From Candidatus Cloacimonadota bacterium (GTDB lineage: Bacteria > Cloacimonadota > Cloacimonadia > Cloacimonadales > TCS61), in assembly GCA_016931665.1 (NCBI GenBank), contig JAFGEH010000214.1:1-15477 (forward strand): a stretch of DNA of 15,477 nt. The letters run 5' to 3'. Each line of letters begins with the position of its first letter. Within the stretch, counting starts at the first letter, position 1. Shown piece after piece: positions 7,184 through 15,291 of this stretch. Made by a program: the position numbers and the translations under genes. The notes under the pieces are model-generated. The model was not told the DNA's origin, did no database searches, and saw nothing but the letters and a program-made list of their open reading frames with translations.

Positions 7184-7938
7184 CGGAAAATTTCATAAGC
7201 CGTTACCGCCAGAGCTACGCCAACATTCAGGGAATTCTTCCAGCCAAACCCGGGGATTCTGACAACTACATCAGCTTTCTTCATCAATTCCTCCGGCAAA
7301 CCCAGAGCCTCATTGCCCACCAGCAGACAGCAGGGTTGCTGATAAACAGCTTTATGGATCTCAGGAGCGGTTGAAACCGTTTCCAGGGCAACAACCTGAA
7401 ATTTACGGGATTGCAGATCAGAAATCAGGGAGTTAACGTCCCCACATCTTTGCCAGTTGACCATCTTTTCGGTTCCCATAGCTGTTCTGGCAATTTTACC
7501 CTCCCCCGGGACCGGAGTATAACCAGAAAGGAAAATCTTCTCCAGTCCAAAATATTCAGCTGTCCTGAAAATAGATCCCGTATTAAAGGAAGAACGAAGA
7601 TCATGCAATATCAGAGAAAGATTGATTTTTTTATCAGGCTGGCGGGAACCGTCTTCCCCTGTATCAAGAAAATCATGATCCCTGACCGGGTGGGAAAACT
7701 GTCTTTCCAGAGGCACAATTATTTCAAATAATTGGTGTCGGGATATCAAATCTGATAATTTTTCAGGCAAAACCGGGGCTTCCTGCCAGGCGTTCAACAG
7801 GATCTGTAACTCTCCTATAAGCCGTTGACGTACCTGTATATCATCCCAGCCTTTTTCAATATTATTAAGATATGATAATATTATTTTTACTCTTTTAGCC
7901 CTATCAAAGGAAAGGAACTTTGTCAGGGTGTAACGCAT
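7156..7938 (-). CDS. SpoU/TrmH-family RNA 2'-O-ribose methyltransferase
   Basis: 260 aa; ATG complementary to 7936-7938, behind GAGGTGATT on the minus strand. The C-terminal half is a SPOUT (trefoil-knot) methyltransferase that transfers a methyl group from S-adenosylmethionine to a ribose 2'-OH in tRNA or rRNA. Motif 1 is N119-x-G-x-x-R125-T126, motif 2 is V207-G-N-E210 with G213-L, and motif 3 is I228-P-G with N235-S-L-N-V-G at 235-240. The N-terminal ~100 residues are helical and charged, and do not look like the usual L30e-like substrate-binding domain, so the target nucleotide cannot be assigned. The gene diverges from the aldehyde dehydrogenase operon and converges with the small gene at 6911. 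The family call is firm; the exact substrate is unknown. Confidence 0.93.
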   Translation of the reverse strand: MRYTLTKFLSFDRAKRVKIILSYLNNIEKGWDDIQVRQRLIGELQILLNAWQEAPVLPEKLSDLISRHQLFEIIVPLERQFSHPVRDHDFLDTGEDGSRQPDKKINLSLILHDLRSSFNTGSIFRTAEYFGLEKIFLSGYTPVPGEGKIARTAMGTEKMVNWQRCGDVNSLISDLQSRKFQVVALETVSTAPEIHKAVYQQPCCLLVGNEALGLPEELMKKADVVVRIPGFGWKNSLNVGVALAVTAYEIFRQWSEEAID

Positions 7939-8300
7939 TTTTAATCACCTCAATTATTAACATTATTTAATATTCCTTTCTGTATTTATTCATTAATCAA
8001 TTTTTATTTGACTTGTCCACATTTATTTCAAGTCTAGTTCAAGAATTGATTAAGGGACTTAATAATGATATTTTTTTTCTGCCATATACTGAAAGCTTTA
8101 CCAGCTATAATTCAATTGATACAATGATCCACACTAAATATAGAAAGAATTTTAACATAATAAAACGCTGTCTGATTAGGACAGAGCTAATGTGATAAGA
8201 TAGAACTTATTAATTACTAAGGGCATTCATTGCAGTTTATAATAAAGATCGACAGAAATCTTAAGTTATTTTCTCATATAATTATTAAAGAGGTAAGAAT
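7939..8300. other. AT-rich divergent intergenic region, no gene recognised
   Basis: This 362-bp spacer lies between the methyltransferase (leftward) and the aldehyde dehydrogenase (rightward). Apart from the two ribosome binding sites at its ends, nothing is firmly identifiable. A TATAAT occurs at 8238-8243 on the plus strand, about 58 bases before the ATG at 8301, but has no good -35 at 16-18 bases. A small stem CTGTC/GACAG (8168-8172 and 8180-8184) has no T-run. A 60-codon open frame from TTG 8013 has no ribosome binding site and an unremarkable product. Confidence 0.55.
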
Positions 8301-9731
8301 ATGAACGAAGATCAGAAGTACGCTGACGAGCTTCTGGAGAGAGCATCCATTGCCGCTGCTGAATTCAGCCAGCTGGAACAGGAGCAGGTTGACAGAATAG
8401 TAGAAGCAGTATTCCGGGCAGCCTTTTCAGCCAGGGTAAAACTGGCCAGGATGGCCCTTGAAGAAACCCAGCTGGGGGTTTGGCAGGATAAGGTTCTGAA
8501 AAATGTTGTAGCCTCTCAACTGGTGTATGAAAGTATCAAACATGAAAAAACTGTCGGGGTGATTTCTACCGATGAATTAACCGGAATTACGGAAATTGCC
8601 CAGCCGCTGGGTCCGATTTTCGCCGTTACTCCTGTAACCAATCCCACCAGCACAGTTATCTATAAAATCCTCATCTGTCTTAAAACCAGAAATCCTGTGA
8701 TAATAAGTCCTCATCGCCGGGCTCGGAATTGCAGTATCGAAACAGCCCGTATCTGTTACGAAGCCGCCCTGCAGGCCGGTGCTCCCGAAGATTGTATCCT
8801 CTGGATATCAAGATCATCACGCGATCTCACCCATGCCTGCATGACCGACCCGCGGCTGGCTCTTATCCTGGCAACCGGAGGGACTGGCCTGGTTACCGCC
8901 GCTTACAGTTCCGGCACTCCCGCCCTGGGGGTAGGACCCGGTAATGTTCCTGTTTTCATAGATGAAAGTGCCGATATCCCCTTTGCCATTGCCAGTATTA
9001 TTACCTCCAAATGTTTTGATAACGGGACAGTCTGCGCCAGCGAACAGGCAATTGTTACTACAGCCGGTATTGCAGAGGCGGTTAAGGCCGAATTAATGCA
9101 TCAGAAATGTTTTATTCTCAATAATGAAGAAATCAGCCAGCTGGAACATATCGCTGTGAATCCTGAAACGGGTATGATGAGTTCGGAAATAGTCGGCCAG
9201 TCTGTAAAGAAAATAGCGGAGATGGCCGGATTAGATATCCCGCCGGATACCCGCATTCTGATAGCACCCCTGCCCGGCGTTGGCAGTGCATATCCCCTTT
9301 CCGGTGAAATTCTAGCACCTGTTCTGGCCTTTTACGTAGAACCAGATTACATCAGTGCTATTAAAACCTGTATCGATCTGAATTATCTTGGTGGTATTGG
9401 CCATACCGTAAGTATTTATGCCAATGATGAAACCAGAATCGCCGAATTTTCCGAATTGATGAATGCCGGCCGGGTAGTGGTCAATACGCCCTCCTCGCAG
9501 GGAGCTGTGGGTGGGATATTCAATACTCTGCATACTTCTTTTACCCTGGGTTGTGGAGCCGGAGGTAAGAATATAACCACCGAAAATATCTCAGCCCTCC
9601 ACTTGATCAACATCAAAAGAATTTGCCGGAGACGGGACAACCACAAATGGTGCAACTTTGATATGAACAGATACCTTCAGGAAGATGCCGGATTGGAAGA
9701 TATTATTAATGAGTATAATAAAAATCAATAA
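8301..9731 (+). CDS. CoA-acylating aldehyde dehydrogenase, AdhE/EutE/SucD type
   Basis: 476 aa; ATG 8301 behind AGAGGTAAGAAT. This family interconverts an aldehyde, CoA and NAD+ with acyl-CoA and NADH in the cytoplasm. The catalytic Cys is C245 in F-D-N-G-T-V-C-A-S-E-Q, close to the position of the catalytic Cys in E. coli AdhE. The glycine-rich cofactor region A-T-G-G-T-G is near 191-196. T-L-G-C-G-A-G-G-K-N near 414-423, then H-L-I-N-I-K, is the end of an AdhE-type aldehyde dehydrogenase domain. About 40 more residues (R-R-R-D-N-H-K-W onward) match the start of the AdhE linker, but the iron alcohol dehydrogenase domain is absent. The physiological aldehyde (acetaldehyde, succinate semialdehyde or another) cannot be read from sequence. 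It shares a transcription unit with the STAS gene 11 bp downstream. Confidence 0.92.
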   Translation: MNEDQKYADELLERASIAAAEFSQLEQEQVDRIVEAVFRAAFSARVKLARMALEETQLGVWQDKVLKNVVASQLVYESIKHEKTVGVISTDELTGITEIAQPLGPIFAVTPVTNPTSTVIYKILICLKTRNPVIISPHRRARNCSIETARICYEAALQAGAPEDCILWISRSSRDLTHACMTDPRLALILATGGTGLVTAAYSSGTPALGVGPGNVPVFIDESADIPFAIASIITSKCFDNGTVCASEQAIVTTAGIAEAVKAELMHQKCFILNNEEISQLEHIAVNPETGMMSSEIVGQSVKKIAEMAGLDIPPDTRILIAPLPGVGSAYPLSGEILAPVLAFYVEPDYISAIKTCIDLNYLGGIGHTVSIYANDETRIAEFSELMNAGRVVVNTPSSQGAVGGIFNTLHTSFTLGCGAGGKNITTENISALHLINIKRICRRRDNHKWCNFDMNRYLQEDAGLEDIINEYNKNQ

Positions 9732-9742
9732 AAGGAGCTCTG

Positions 9743-10078
9743 ATGGTAGAATTCAGTTATAATAAAGATAACCATATTTTAACCTGCAGTTTCCCATCCC
9801 GCCTTGATTCCATGAACAGCAACGAGATTGGAGAAACTATCAAAAATAAACTGGATGAACTGCTTGAATCTGATCATAAAAAACCTACTTCAGTAAAAGA
9901 TTTTCAGCTGATATTCAATCTGGAAGGTGTGGAATACATAGCCTCCTCTTTCATGAGAATATGCCTGGCTAATGCCAAGAGATTCCCTGCCAGTAAACTA
10001 TCTATTATCAACACCTTGCCTCAGATCAAGAAGGTATTTAAGATCGCCGGCCTTGATAAGGTCATGGATATAGTATAA
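9743..10078 (+). CDS. STAS-domain protein, anti-sigma factor antagonist-like
   Basis: 111 aa; ATG 9743 behind AAAGGAGCTCTG. The whole protein fits one STAS domain, the fold of SpoIIAA and RsbV. It has an N-terminal beta strand, then F57-N-L-E-G-V-E-Y-I-A-S68-S69-F-M-R at the position of the phosphorylatable Ser and following helix, and then a strand plus helix (L86-S-I-I-N-T, K97-V-F-K-I-A-G-L). In classical members the Ser is phosphorylated by a partner kinase, controlling binding to an anti-sigma factor. No kinase or sigma factor gene is in the window. The linker at 42-52 is longer and more charged than usual. Its closeness to the aldehyde dehydrogenase suggests co-transcription, but whether it regulates that enzyme is unknown. 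Confidence 0.82.
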   Translation: MVEFSYNKDNHILTCSFPSRLDSMNSNEIGETIKNKLDELLESDHKKPTSVKDFQLIFNLEGVEYIASSFMRICLANAKRFPASKLSIINTLPQIKKVFKIAGLDKVMDIV

Positions 10079-10185
10079 ATCTCTTTGTATTTGTATATTT
10101 TTTATAACAAGATTAAGACTTAAATTCAAACAAGTATCCATACTGATTCCACCTGCGCATCACCACCCGATTTCTCACCTTTTCC

Positions 10186-10216
10186 TTGACATCAGGCCTT
10201 CAGCAAAATTTTTAAA
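10186..10216 (+). promoter_or_regulatory. Candidate sigma-70-type promoter for the dehydrogenase operon
   Basis: A perfect TTGACA (10186-10191) is followed after 19 bases by TTTAAA (10211-10216), a four-of-six match to TATAAT; a 17-18 base spacer gives poorer boxes. Transcription would start near 10223 and leave a leader that still contains AGGAG before ATG 10246. The 164-bp gap also implies a new transcription unit after the STAS gene. The long spacer makes this tentative. Confidence 0.4.
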
Positions 10217-10245
10217 AAGTACTCAAAAGATATCAGGAGAAGTTG

Positions 10246-12327
10246 ATGAATCAGAATCGCATCAGTGAGCATCCTGTCCTGACGGTTGAATCCAGGCCGG
10301 AAATCCGGTTTTTCTGGAATGATAAAGCTCTAGCGGCCAGGGAAGGTGAGGTTATTTCTTCTGCACTGTTTGCCAACGGCATAAAAATATTCGGTCATCA
10401 TTCCAAAGACGGCAGTGCCCAGGGCATTTATTGTGCCAACGGACAGTGTGCAAAATGCCTGGTAATTGCCAATGGAAAGCCGGTGAAGGCCTGCATGACA
10501 GAAGTCCTGCCCGATATGAAGGTAAAAAGTGTTGAGGGGTTACCCGAATTACCCGGATCAGATCCGGTAACCCTCACAGATATTTCTGTTCAGGAGACAG
10601 ATGTCCTGATTGTCGGAGGCGGGCCGGCCGGCCTTTCAGCTGCCATTGAGCTGGGTGAGAACAATATCAGCGTAATTCTGGTGGATGATAAAAGCAAACT
10701 GGGTGGTAAGCTGGTTCTGCAGACCCATAAATTTTTCGGTTCTGTTGCCGATTCCTATGCCGGGACCAGGGGGATAGATATCGGGAAAATGCTGGCCGAG
10801 AAAGTGAACAGCTTTCCGCAGGTCAAGGTCTGGACAAACAGCACAGCTCTCTATGTATTCAGCGATAAAAAAGTGGGGATCATCAGAGATGGTTCTTATC
10901 AGGTGGTAAAACCGTCAATCATCCTCAATGCGGCCGGTGCCCGTGAAAAATTTCTCCGCTTTAAAGGAAACCACCTTACCGGCATCTACGGTGCCGGAGC
11001 CTTTCAGACTCTGGTTAATCGCGATCTGGTCAAGCCAACCAGGAAATTATTCATTGTTGGTGGCGGTAATGTGGGTTTGATTGCCGGTTATCATGCTCTG
11101 CAGGCCGGAATCGAAGTTATCGGCTTGGTCGAAGCCATGCCCGTCTGCGGTGGCTACAAGGTCCATGCCGATAAACTAAAACGTTTAGGTGTCCCCATTT
11201 ACACATCCCATACCGTTATCTCCGCCCAGGGAGACCAGGCTGTATCTTCCGTTACCATTGCTGAAATAGATAAAGATTTTAAACCCGTCCCGGGCAGCGA
11301 GAAAACATTTTCCTGTGATACTCTGTTGATCGCCGTCGGATTGGAATCGGTGCATGAATTTGCCGAAGAAGCAACGGAAGCCGGCATCAGGGTCTATTCT
11401 GCCGGAGATGCCAAAGAAATCGCCGAGGCTTCTTCCGCCATGTTCAATGGCAAAATAACCGGTCTGCTGATTGCCCGGGAACTGGGCGCCCCTGTTCCGG
11501 AAATTCCACGTAGCTGGTATGAAAAAGCTGAAATCCTTAAATCCCACCCCGGCAAAGTCAGCGACTACAGGATGCCGGAAGCCACCGAAGGAATCATGCC
11601 GATAATTCACTGTAACCAGGAAATCCCCTGCAATCCCTGCTCTACTGTCTGTCCCACGGGCTCGATCAGAATTGCCGGCGATCCCGTTCTGGGGCTGCCC
11701 TATTACCACGGAAACTGCATCGGCTGCGGTAAATGCGTGACTATCTGCCCCGGTTTAGCTATTACCCTGGTGGATTACCGCCAGGATCCGGAAAATCCAT
11801 TGGTCACTATGCCTTACGAAGTTTCCAATATCAGGATCAGGGAGGGTGACGCAGTTGCAGTTAATGACATTGATGGCAATCCTCTGGGTGAATTCAGAAT
11901 AGAAAAAATCACTGATCTGAAATCCGCCAACAGAACTCTTCTGGTTAAAATAAAACTGCCGGCTGCCCTTGCCAAACGGGCTGTTTCTTTTCGAATTCAG
12001 GATGAATCTGTAAGTGCACCAACGCCTGATACTATGCTTCCCGACTATTTAAGGGACGACGAAATGGTCTGCCTGTGTGAGCGGGTTACTGCCGGTGAGA
12101 TACGGAAACTGATCAGTAAAGGCATTACCGATCTGAATCAGGTGAAAGCCATCACCCGGGCCGGCATGGGACCCTGCGGCTCCAAAACCTGCGACAACCT
12201 GATCAAACAGCTATATCGGCAGGAAGGTATCCCCTGGTCGGAAGTAGAATCTCAAACCAGACGGCCCCTGTTTGTAGAAGTTCCCCTGGGAGATTTCGCC
12301 GGTGTCCGGGGAGGTGATGATGAATAG
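10246..12327 (+). CDS. Iron-sulfur flavoprotein alpha subunit of a multi-component amino acid dehydrogenase (HcnAB/sarcosine oxidase alpha-like)
   Basis: 693 aa. ATG 10246 is preferred over TTG 10243 because AGGAG ends six bases before it. Four parts follow in order. (1) An N-terminal plant-type [2Fe-2S] domain as in HcnA, with C63, C68, C71 and C83. (2) A pyridine-nucleotide-disulfide-like FAD domain with G124-G-G-P-A-G129 and a second dinucleotide site G272-G-G-N-V-G277, as in HcnB. (3) A ferredoxin-like insert with C456, C462, C465, C469 and C491, C494, C497, C501, enough for two [4Fe-4S] clusters. (4) A C-terminal BFD-like [2Fe-2S] domain with C609, C611, C644 and C649. In archaeal dye-linked proline dehydrogenases such modules are spread over separate subunits. 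Its role is to accept electrons from the FAD beta subunit, whose gene overlaps it by 8 bp. The substrate is not readable from sequence. Confidence 0.9.
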   Translation: MNQNRISEHPVLTVESRPEIRFFWNDKALAAREGEVISSALFANGIKIFGHHSKDGSAQGIYCANGQCAKCLVIANGKPVKACMTEVLPDMKVKSVEGLPELPGSDPVTLTDISVQETDVLIVGGGPAGLSAAIELGENNISVILVDDKSKLGGKLVLQTHKFFGSVADSYAGTRGIDIGKMLAEKVNSFPQVKVWTNSTALYVFSDKKVGIIRDGSYQVVKPSIILNAAGAREKFLRFKGNHLTGIYGAGAFQTLVNRDLVKPTRKLFIVGGGNVGLIAGYHALQAGIEVIGLVEAMPVCGGYKVHADKLKRLGVPIYTSHTVISAQGDQAVSSVTIAEIDKDFKPVPGSEKTFSCDTLLIAVGLESVHEFAEEATEAGIRVYSAGDAKEIAEASSAMFNGKITGLLIARELGAPVPEIPRSWYEKAEILKSHPGKVSDYRMPEATEGIMPIIHCNQEIPCNPCSTVCPTGSIRIAGDPVLGLPYYHGNCIGCGKCVTICPGLAITLVDYRQDPENPLVTMPYEVSNIRIREGDAVAVNDIDGNPLGEFRIEKITDLKSANRTLLVKIKLPAALAKRAVSFRIQDESVSAPTPDTMLPDYLRDDEMVCLCERVTAGEIRKLISKGITDLNQVKAITRAGMGPCGSKTCDNLIKQLYRQEGIPWSEVESQTRRPLFVEVPLGDFAGVRGGDDE

Positions 12328-13474
12328 CTCCTACGATGTCATCATCGCCGGTGCCGGTTCGATCGGTGTTCCGGCTGCGCTGGCACTGGCTGCCTGCAAG
12401 AACAGCGTACTGGTGATAGATTCTCTTTCCTCGCCTGGACAGGAAAATAACAAGAAGGCTATTGGCGGGATCCGGGCTACTCATTCAGATTTCGGCAAGA
12501 TAAAGCTCTGCCAGCGGAGTATCGAGATCTTCTCCACCTGGCAAGAATGCTACGGAGATGATATCGGTTGGCAAAGCAATGGCTACAGCTTCCCTGCCTA
12601 CAGCGAAGATGATGAAAAAAAACTCCGGGAGCTGATGAAGATTCAGCATGAGTTCGGACTCAAAATCAAATGGCTCTCCGCTGAAGAATACAGTGAGCTG
12701 GTACCTGGTGTATTCCGAAAGGGCCTGAGAGGGTCCACTTATTCCTGGGAAGACGGTTCCGCTTCCCCTTTGCTGGCAATCAATGCCTTCTATTTCAGAA
12801 GCGTGGCCCTGGGTGCCAGATACCATTTCCGGGAACGGATCATCGGTCTCACCAGCAATTCAGACCGGATTACCGGGGTCATCACCAATAAAGGCTCTTA
12901 TAATTGCCGGTTCTTCGTAAATGCAGCAGGCAATTTTGCCCGTGAAATTGGCAATATGGCCGGACTTACCCTCCCGGTTAATCCCGACAACCATGAAGCC
13001 GGAATCACCGAACCAGTCCTACGCTTCTTTGAACCCATGATCGTTGATATGAGAAAAGAAACCGGCTCCGCTAACTTCTATTTCTATCAGAACAAAGAAG
13101 GACAGGTAGTTTTCTGCATAACCCCTGATCCCCCCATTACAGGTATTGATAACCGGGCTACAGCAGGATTCCTGCCTCTCTGCTCACGGCGAATGATCAG
13201 CATATATCCCCGGCTGCGAAACCTTAAGGTTAGAAGGACCTGGCGGGGTCAATATCCCATGACCGCTGATGGCTTTCCCATTGTCGGACCTTCCTCAAAA
13301 ATTGCGAACTTCATAAATGCTGTCGGTATGTGTGGTCAGGGTTTCATGCTGGGTCCGGGCATCGGTGAACTGATCGCCCGGCTGGTCTATGAGGATCTGA
13401 AACCGGAAGATCAGCAAATCCTGACTGGCTTTTCTGCAGACCGCGATTTCCGGGGTATGGAACAATTTAAATAA
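12320..13474 (+). CDS. FAD-dependent oxidoreductase, DAO family, likely catalytic beta subunit
   Basis: 384 aa. ATG 12320 is chosen because GGGGAGG ends five to six bases upstream; ATG 12317 is too close, and GTG 12302 lies inside the alpha gene. The N-terminal Rossmann motif is G11-A-G-S-I-G16, with an acidic residue D34 ending the second strand. A48-I-G-G-I-R-A-T-H-S56 resembles the flavin-contacting stretch of sarcosine oxidase beta and glycine oxidase. Near the C-terminus, R306-T-W-R-G then D-G-F-P-I-V-G-P and G339-Q-G-F-M-L-G-P-G are the conserved DAO-family flavin and substrate region. The enzyme probably oxidises the C-N bond of an amino acid (sarcosine, proline, hydroxyproline, glycine or similar) and hands electrons to alpha. 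The 8-bp overlap with alpha implies coupled translation and a complex. There is no signal peptide. The substrate is unassigned. Confidence 0.9.
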   Translation: MNSSYDVIIAGAGSIGVPAALALAACKNSVLVIDSLSSPGQENNKKAIGGIRATHSDFGKIKLCQRSIEIFSTWQECYGDDIGWQSNGYSFPAYSEDDEKKLRELMKIQHEFGLKIKWLSAEEYSELVPGVFRKGLRGSTYSWEDGSASPLLAINAFYFRSVALGARYHFRERIIGLTSNSDRITGVITNKGSYNCRFFVNAAGNFAREIGNMAGLTLPVNPDNHEAGITEPVLRFFEPMIVDMRKETGSANFYFYQNKEGQVVFCITPDPPITGIDNRATAGFLPLCSRRMISIYPRLRNLKVRRTWRGQYPMTADGFPIVGPSSKIANFINAVGMCGQGFMLGPGIGELIARLVYEDLKPEDQQILTGFSADRDFRGMEQFK

Positions 13475-13483
13475 GACCTGCCC

Positions 13484-14608
13484 ATGAAAATCTACCTGGA
13501 ATCCATTCCAACCTATAATATCGCTCAACTTTATGACTTCTTCCGCCGGACATTGGCTGATATTGGTTTCTGGGAGAAAACAGCTACCTGTAACTCAATT
13601 CTGATCAAACCTAACCTCTTGGGTCCCTACGAGCCGGAAAAAGCTGTTACGACCCACCCCCTGGTGCTGGAAGCTCTGATTATACTTCTGAAAGAACATA
13701 ACAGGGAAATCTGGCTGGGAGACAGCCCCGGTGGTTCCCTGCCGGTAAAATACACCTTTGATAAAACAGGGATCAGAGCCCTCGCCGAAAAACACCGGAT
13801 ACAACTGCTCAACTTCAGCCAGGGAGAAGTGACCAGCCACAAGTCCGGGCAGCACACCTTCACAACCAGCGGTTATTTCTGGCAGGCGGATGCCGTGATC
13901 AATGTTGCCAAATACAAGACGCATAGCCTGATGTATTATACCGGCGTTATCAAAAATCTATACGGAATCATCCCCGGTCTGAAGAAATCCGACTATCATC
14001 GTGATTTTGCCGATTACCGGGCTTTCACCACAGTCCTGAGTGAATTATACCGCCTCACCAGAGAGAAAATCACCCTGAATATTATCGATGGCATCTGGGG
14101 TATGGAAGGAGAAGGCCCCTCCGCCGGCAGGAGAAGGGATTTCGGGATTATTATGGCCGCCGAGAAGGCTTCCGCCCTGGACTGGGTGGCTGCCCGGATG
14201 ATGGGATTCCGGGAATCACAGCTGCACTATATCAGCCAGGCTCTGGAAATGGACGGTATCAGGCCGGCTGATTTGAGCCTGCCTGCAGCCTGGCAGGGAT
14301 ACCGCTTCCCCAACGTCAAACATAAACAGATCAGTCTCTTCATTAAATTAATCTCCGTCTCCCCCTCTTTCCTGAAGAAAATCTTTGCCAGATTGTACAG
14401 ATATTACCCGGAAATTGGCCCTGATTGCCGTAAATGCTATGTCTGCGCCAAAAGCTGCCCGGTGCAGGCTATCAGGCTGGATCCGATCAGCGAAAAACTG
14501 GTGATAGATCAGAAACTCTGTATTAAATGCATGTGCTGCCACGAACTGTGCCCATATCAGGCAGTCTCTATAAAAAAAAGTTTGCTTGCCAGATTCCTGA
14601 TTAAATAA
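13484..14608 (+). CDS. DUF362-family protein with C-terminal 2x[4Fe-4S] ferredoxin domain
   Basis: 374 aa; ATG 13484, with no good Shine-Dalgarno in the 9-bp gap after the beta subunit, so translation may depend on coupling. The N-terminal ~290 residues match DUF362: I-K-P-N-L-L-G near 45-51, G-D-S-P-G-G near 79-84, and N-V-A-K-Y-K-T-H followed by G-V-I-K-N-L-Y-G near 143-163. The C-terminus binds two [4Fe-4S] clusters through C315-x2-C318-x2-C321-x3-C325-P and C346-x2-C349-x2-C352-x3-C356-P, with an extra C351. The protein is cytoplasmic, with no signal peptide. No enzymatic activity is firmly known for DUF362 as far as I recall. Placement after the two dehydrogenase subunits suggests an electron-transfer or maturation role, which is inference. 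A new unit may begin after it. Confidence 0.9.
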   Translation: MKIYLESIPTYNIAQLYDFFRRTLADIGFWEKTATCNSILIKPNLLGPYEPEKAVTTHPLVLEALIILLKEHNREIWLGDSPGGSLPVKYTFDKTGIRALAEKHRIQLLNFSQGEVTSHKSGQHTFTTSGYFWQADAVINVAKYKTHSLMYYTGVIKNLYGIIPGLKKSDYHRDFADYRAFTTVLSELYRLTREKITLNIIDGIWGMEGEGPSAGRRRDFGIIMAAEKASALDWVAARMMGFRESQLHYISQALEMDGIRPADLSLPAAWQGYRFPNVKHKQISLFIKLISVSPSFLKKIFARLYRYYPEIGPDCRKCYVCAKSCPVQAIRLDPISEKLVIDQKLCIKCMCCHELCPYQAVSIKKSLLARFLIK

Positions 14609-14655
14609 TATTTTAATTAATATGAAATATGATCTTAAAAGTAGAGATCAGCGTT

Positions 14656-15291
14656 ATGGTTAATATCAGATGGTTCGGACACAGCATGTGGAAAATCTGG
14701 ACAGATGATGTATCGATCATTACTGATCCTTTTGCTGACATCGGCTATCCGCTGCCGCAGAATGAATGTGCCGATATTGTATTGATATCTCATGATCATT
14801 TCGATCACAATAATTACAAATTAATTAAGGGAAATCCCCGGATTATCCGGGAACCGGGTGAACACAGCATTCAGGGAATCAACTTTCTACTGCTTCCCGT
14901 CTGGCATGATGACTGCCGGGGCAGAAAAAGGGGTGTAAACCATTTAATGAAATTCAGGCTTGCCGATCTCAATTTTCTGCACTGCGGTGATCTGGGTCAT
15001 CTTCCCGAAGAAGATGTCCTGGTTCAGCTGGGAAAGGTGGATGTGATCTTCCTTCCTGTAGGAGGATTTTTCACTATTGATGCGAAAACAGCCTGTCAAA
15101 TCGTTCAGAAACTCTCTCCCCGGCTGATTTTCCCGATGCATTATTCTACACCGGCCATCGACTTTCCAATCGATCCGGTGGATAATTTCCTGAAGATCGC
15201 CGGAAAATATAGCAAAATAGATGAGCACACTTTTACTATTTCCGAAGCTGACCTCAAGCAGAAAAAGATAGTGGTGCTGAATTATGAATAA
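14656..15291 (+). CDS. MBL-fold metal-dependent hydrolase (UlaG/YtkL-like)
   Basis: 211 aa from ATG 14656. An in-frame ATG at 14629 would add nine residues but has no ribosome binding site, and M-V-N-I-R-W-F-G-H-S is a typical first strand of this family. The metal-binding motif is H46-D-H-F-D50-H51. Further probable ligands are H109 or D112 in H-C-G-D-L-G-H, and the His of F-P-M-H-Y-S-T. The short length and single-domain layout fit the UlaG-like group of metallo-beta-lactamase-fold proteins, which bind divalent metals and hydrolyse phosphoester or lactone-type bonds. The substrate cannot be predicted. The Shine-Dalgarno is weak (AGAG). The last 8 bp overlap the start of the DivIC/FtsB-like gene, so the two are probably translated together although no functional link is obvious. 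Confidence 0.88.
   Translation: MVNIRWFGHSMWKIWTDDVSIITDPFADIGYPLPQNECADIVLISHDHFDHNNYKLIKGNPRIIREPGEHSIQGINFLLLPVWHDDCRGRKRGVNHLMKFRLADLNFLHCGDLGHLPEEDVLVQLGKVDVIFLPVGGFFTIDAKTACQIVQKLSPRLIFPMHYSTPAIDFPIDPVDNFLKIAGKYSKIDEHTFTISEADLKQKKIVVLNYE

Noticed and set aside
8168..8184. Small stem-loop CTGTC/GACAG as a terminator
   Set aside because: Only five base pairs, no T-run, and no gene ending just upstream.
8013..8195. A 60-codon frame starting at TTG upstream of the aldehyde dehydrogenase
   Set aside because: No ribosome binding site and low-complexity AT-rich DNA; nothing recognisable in the product.
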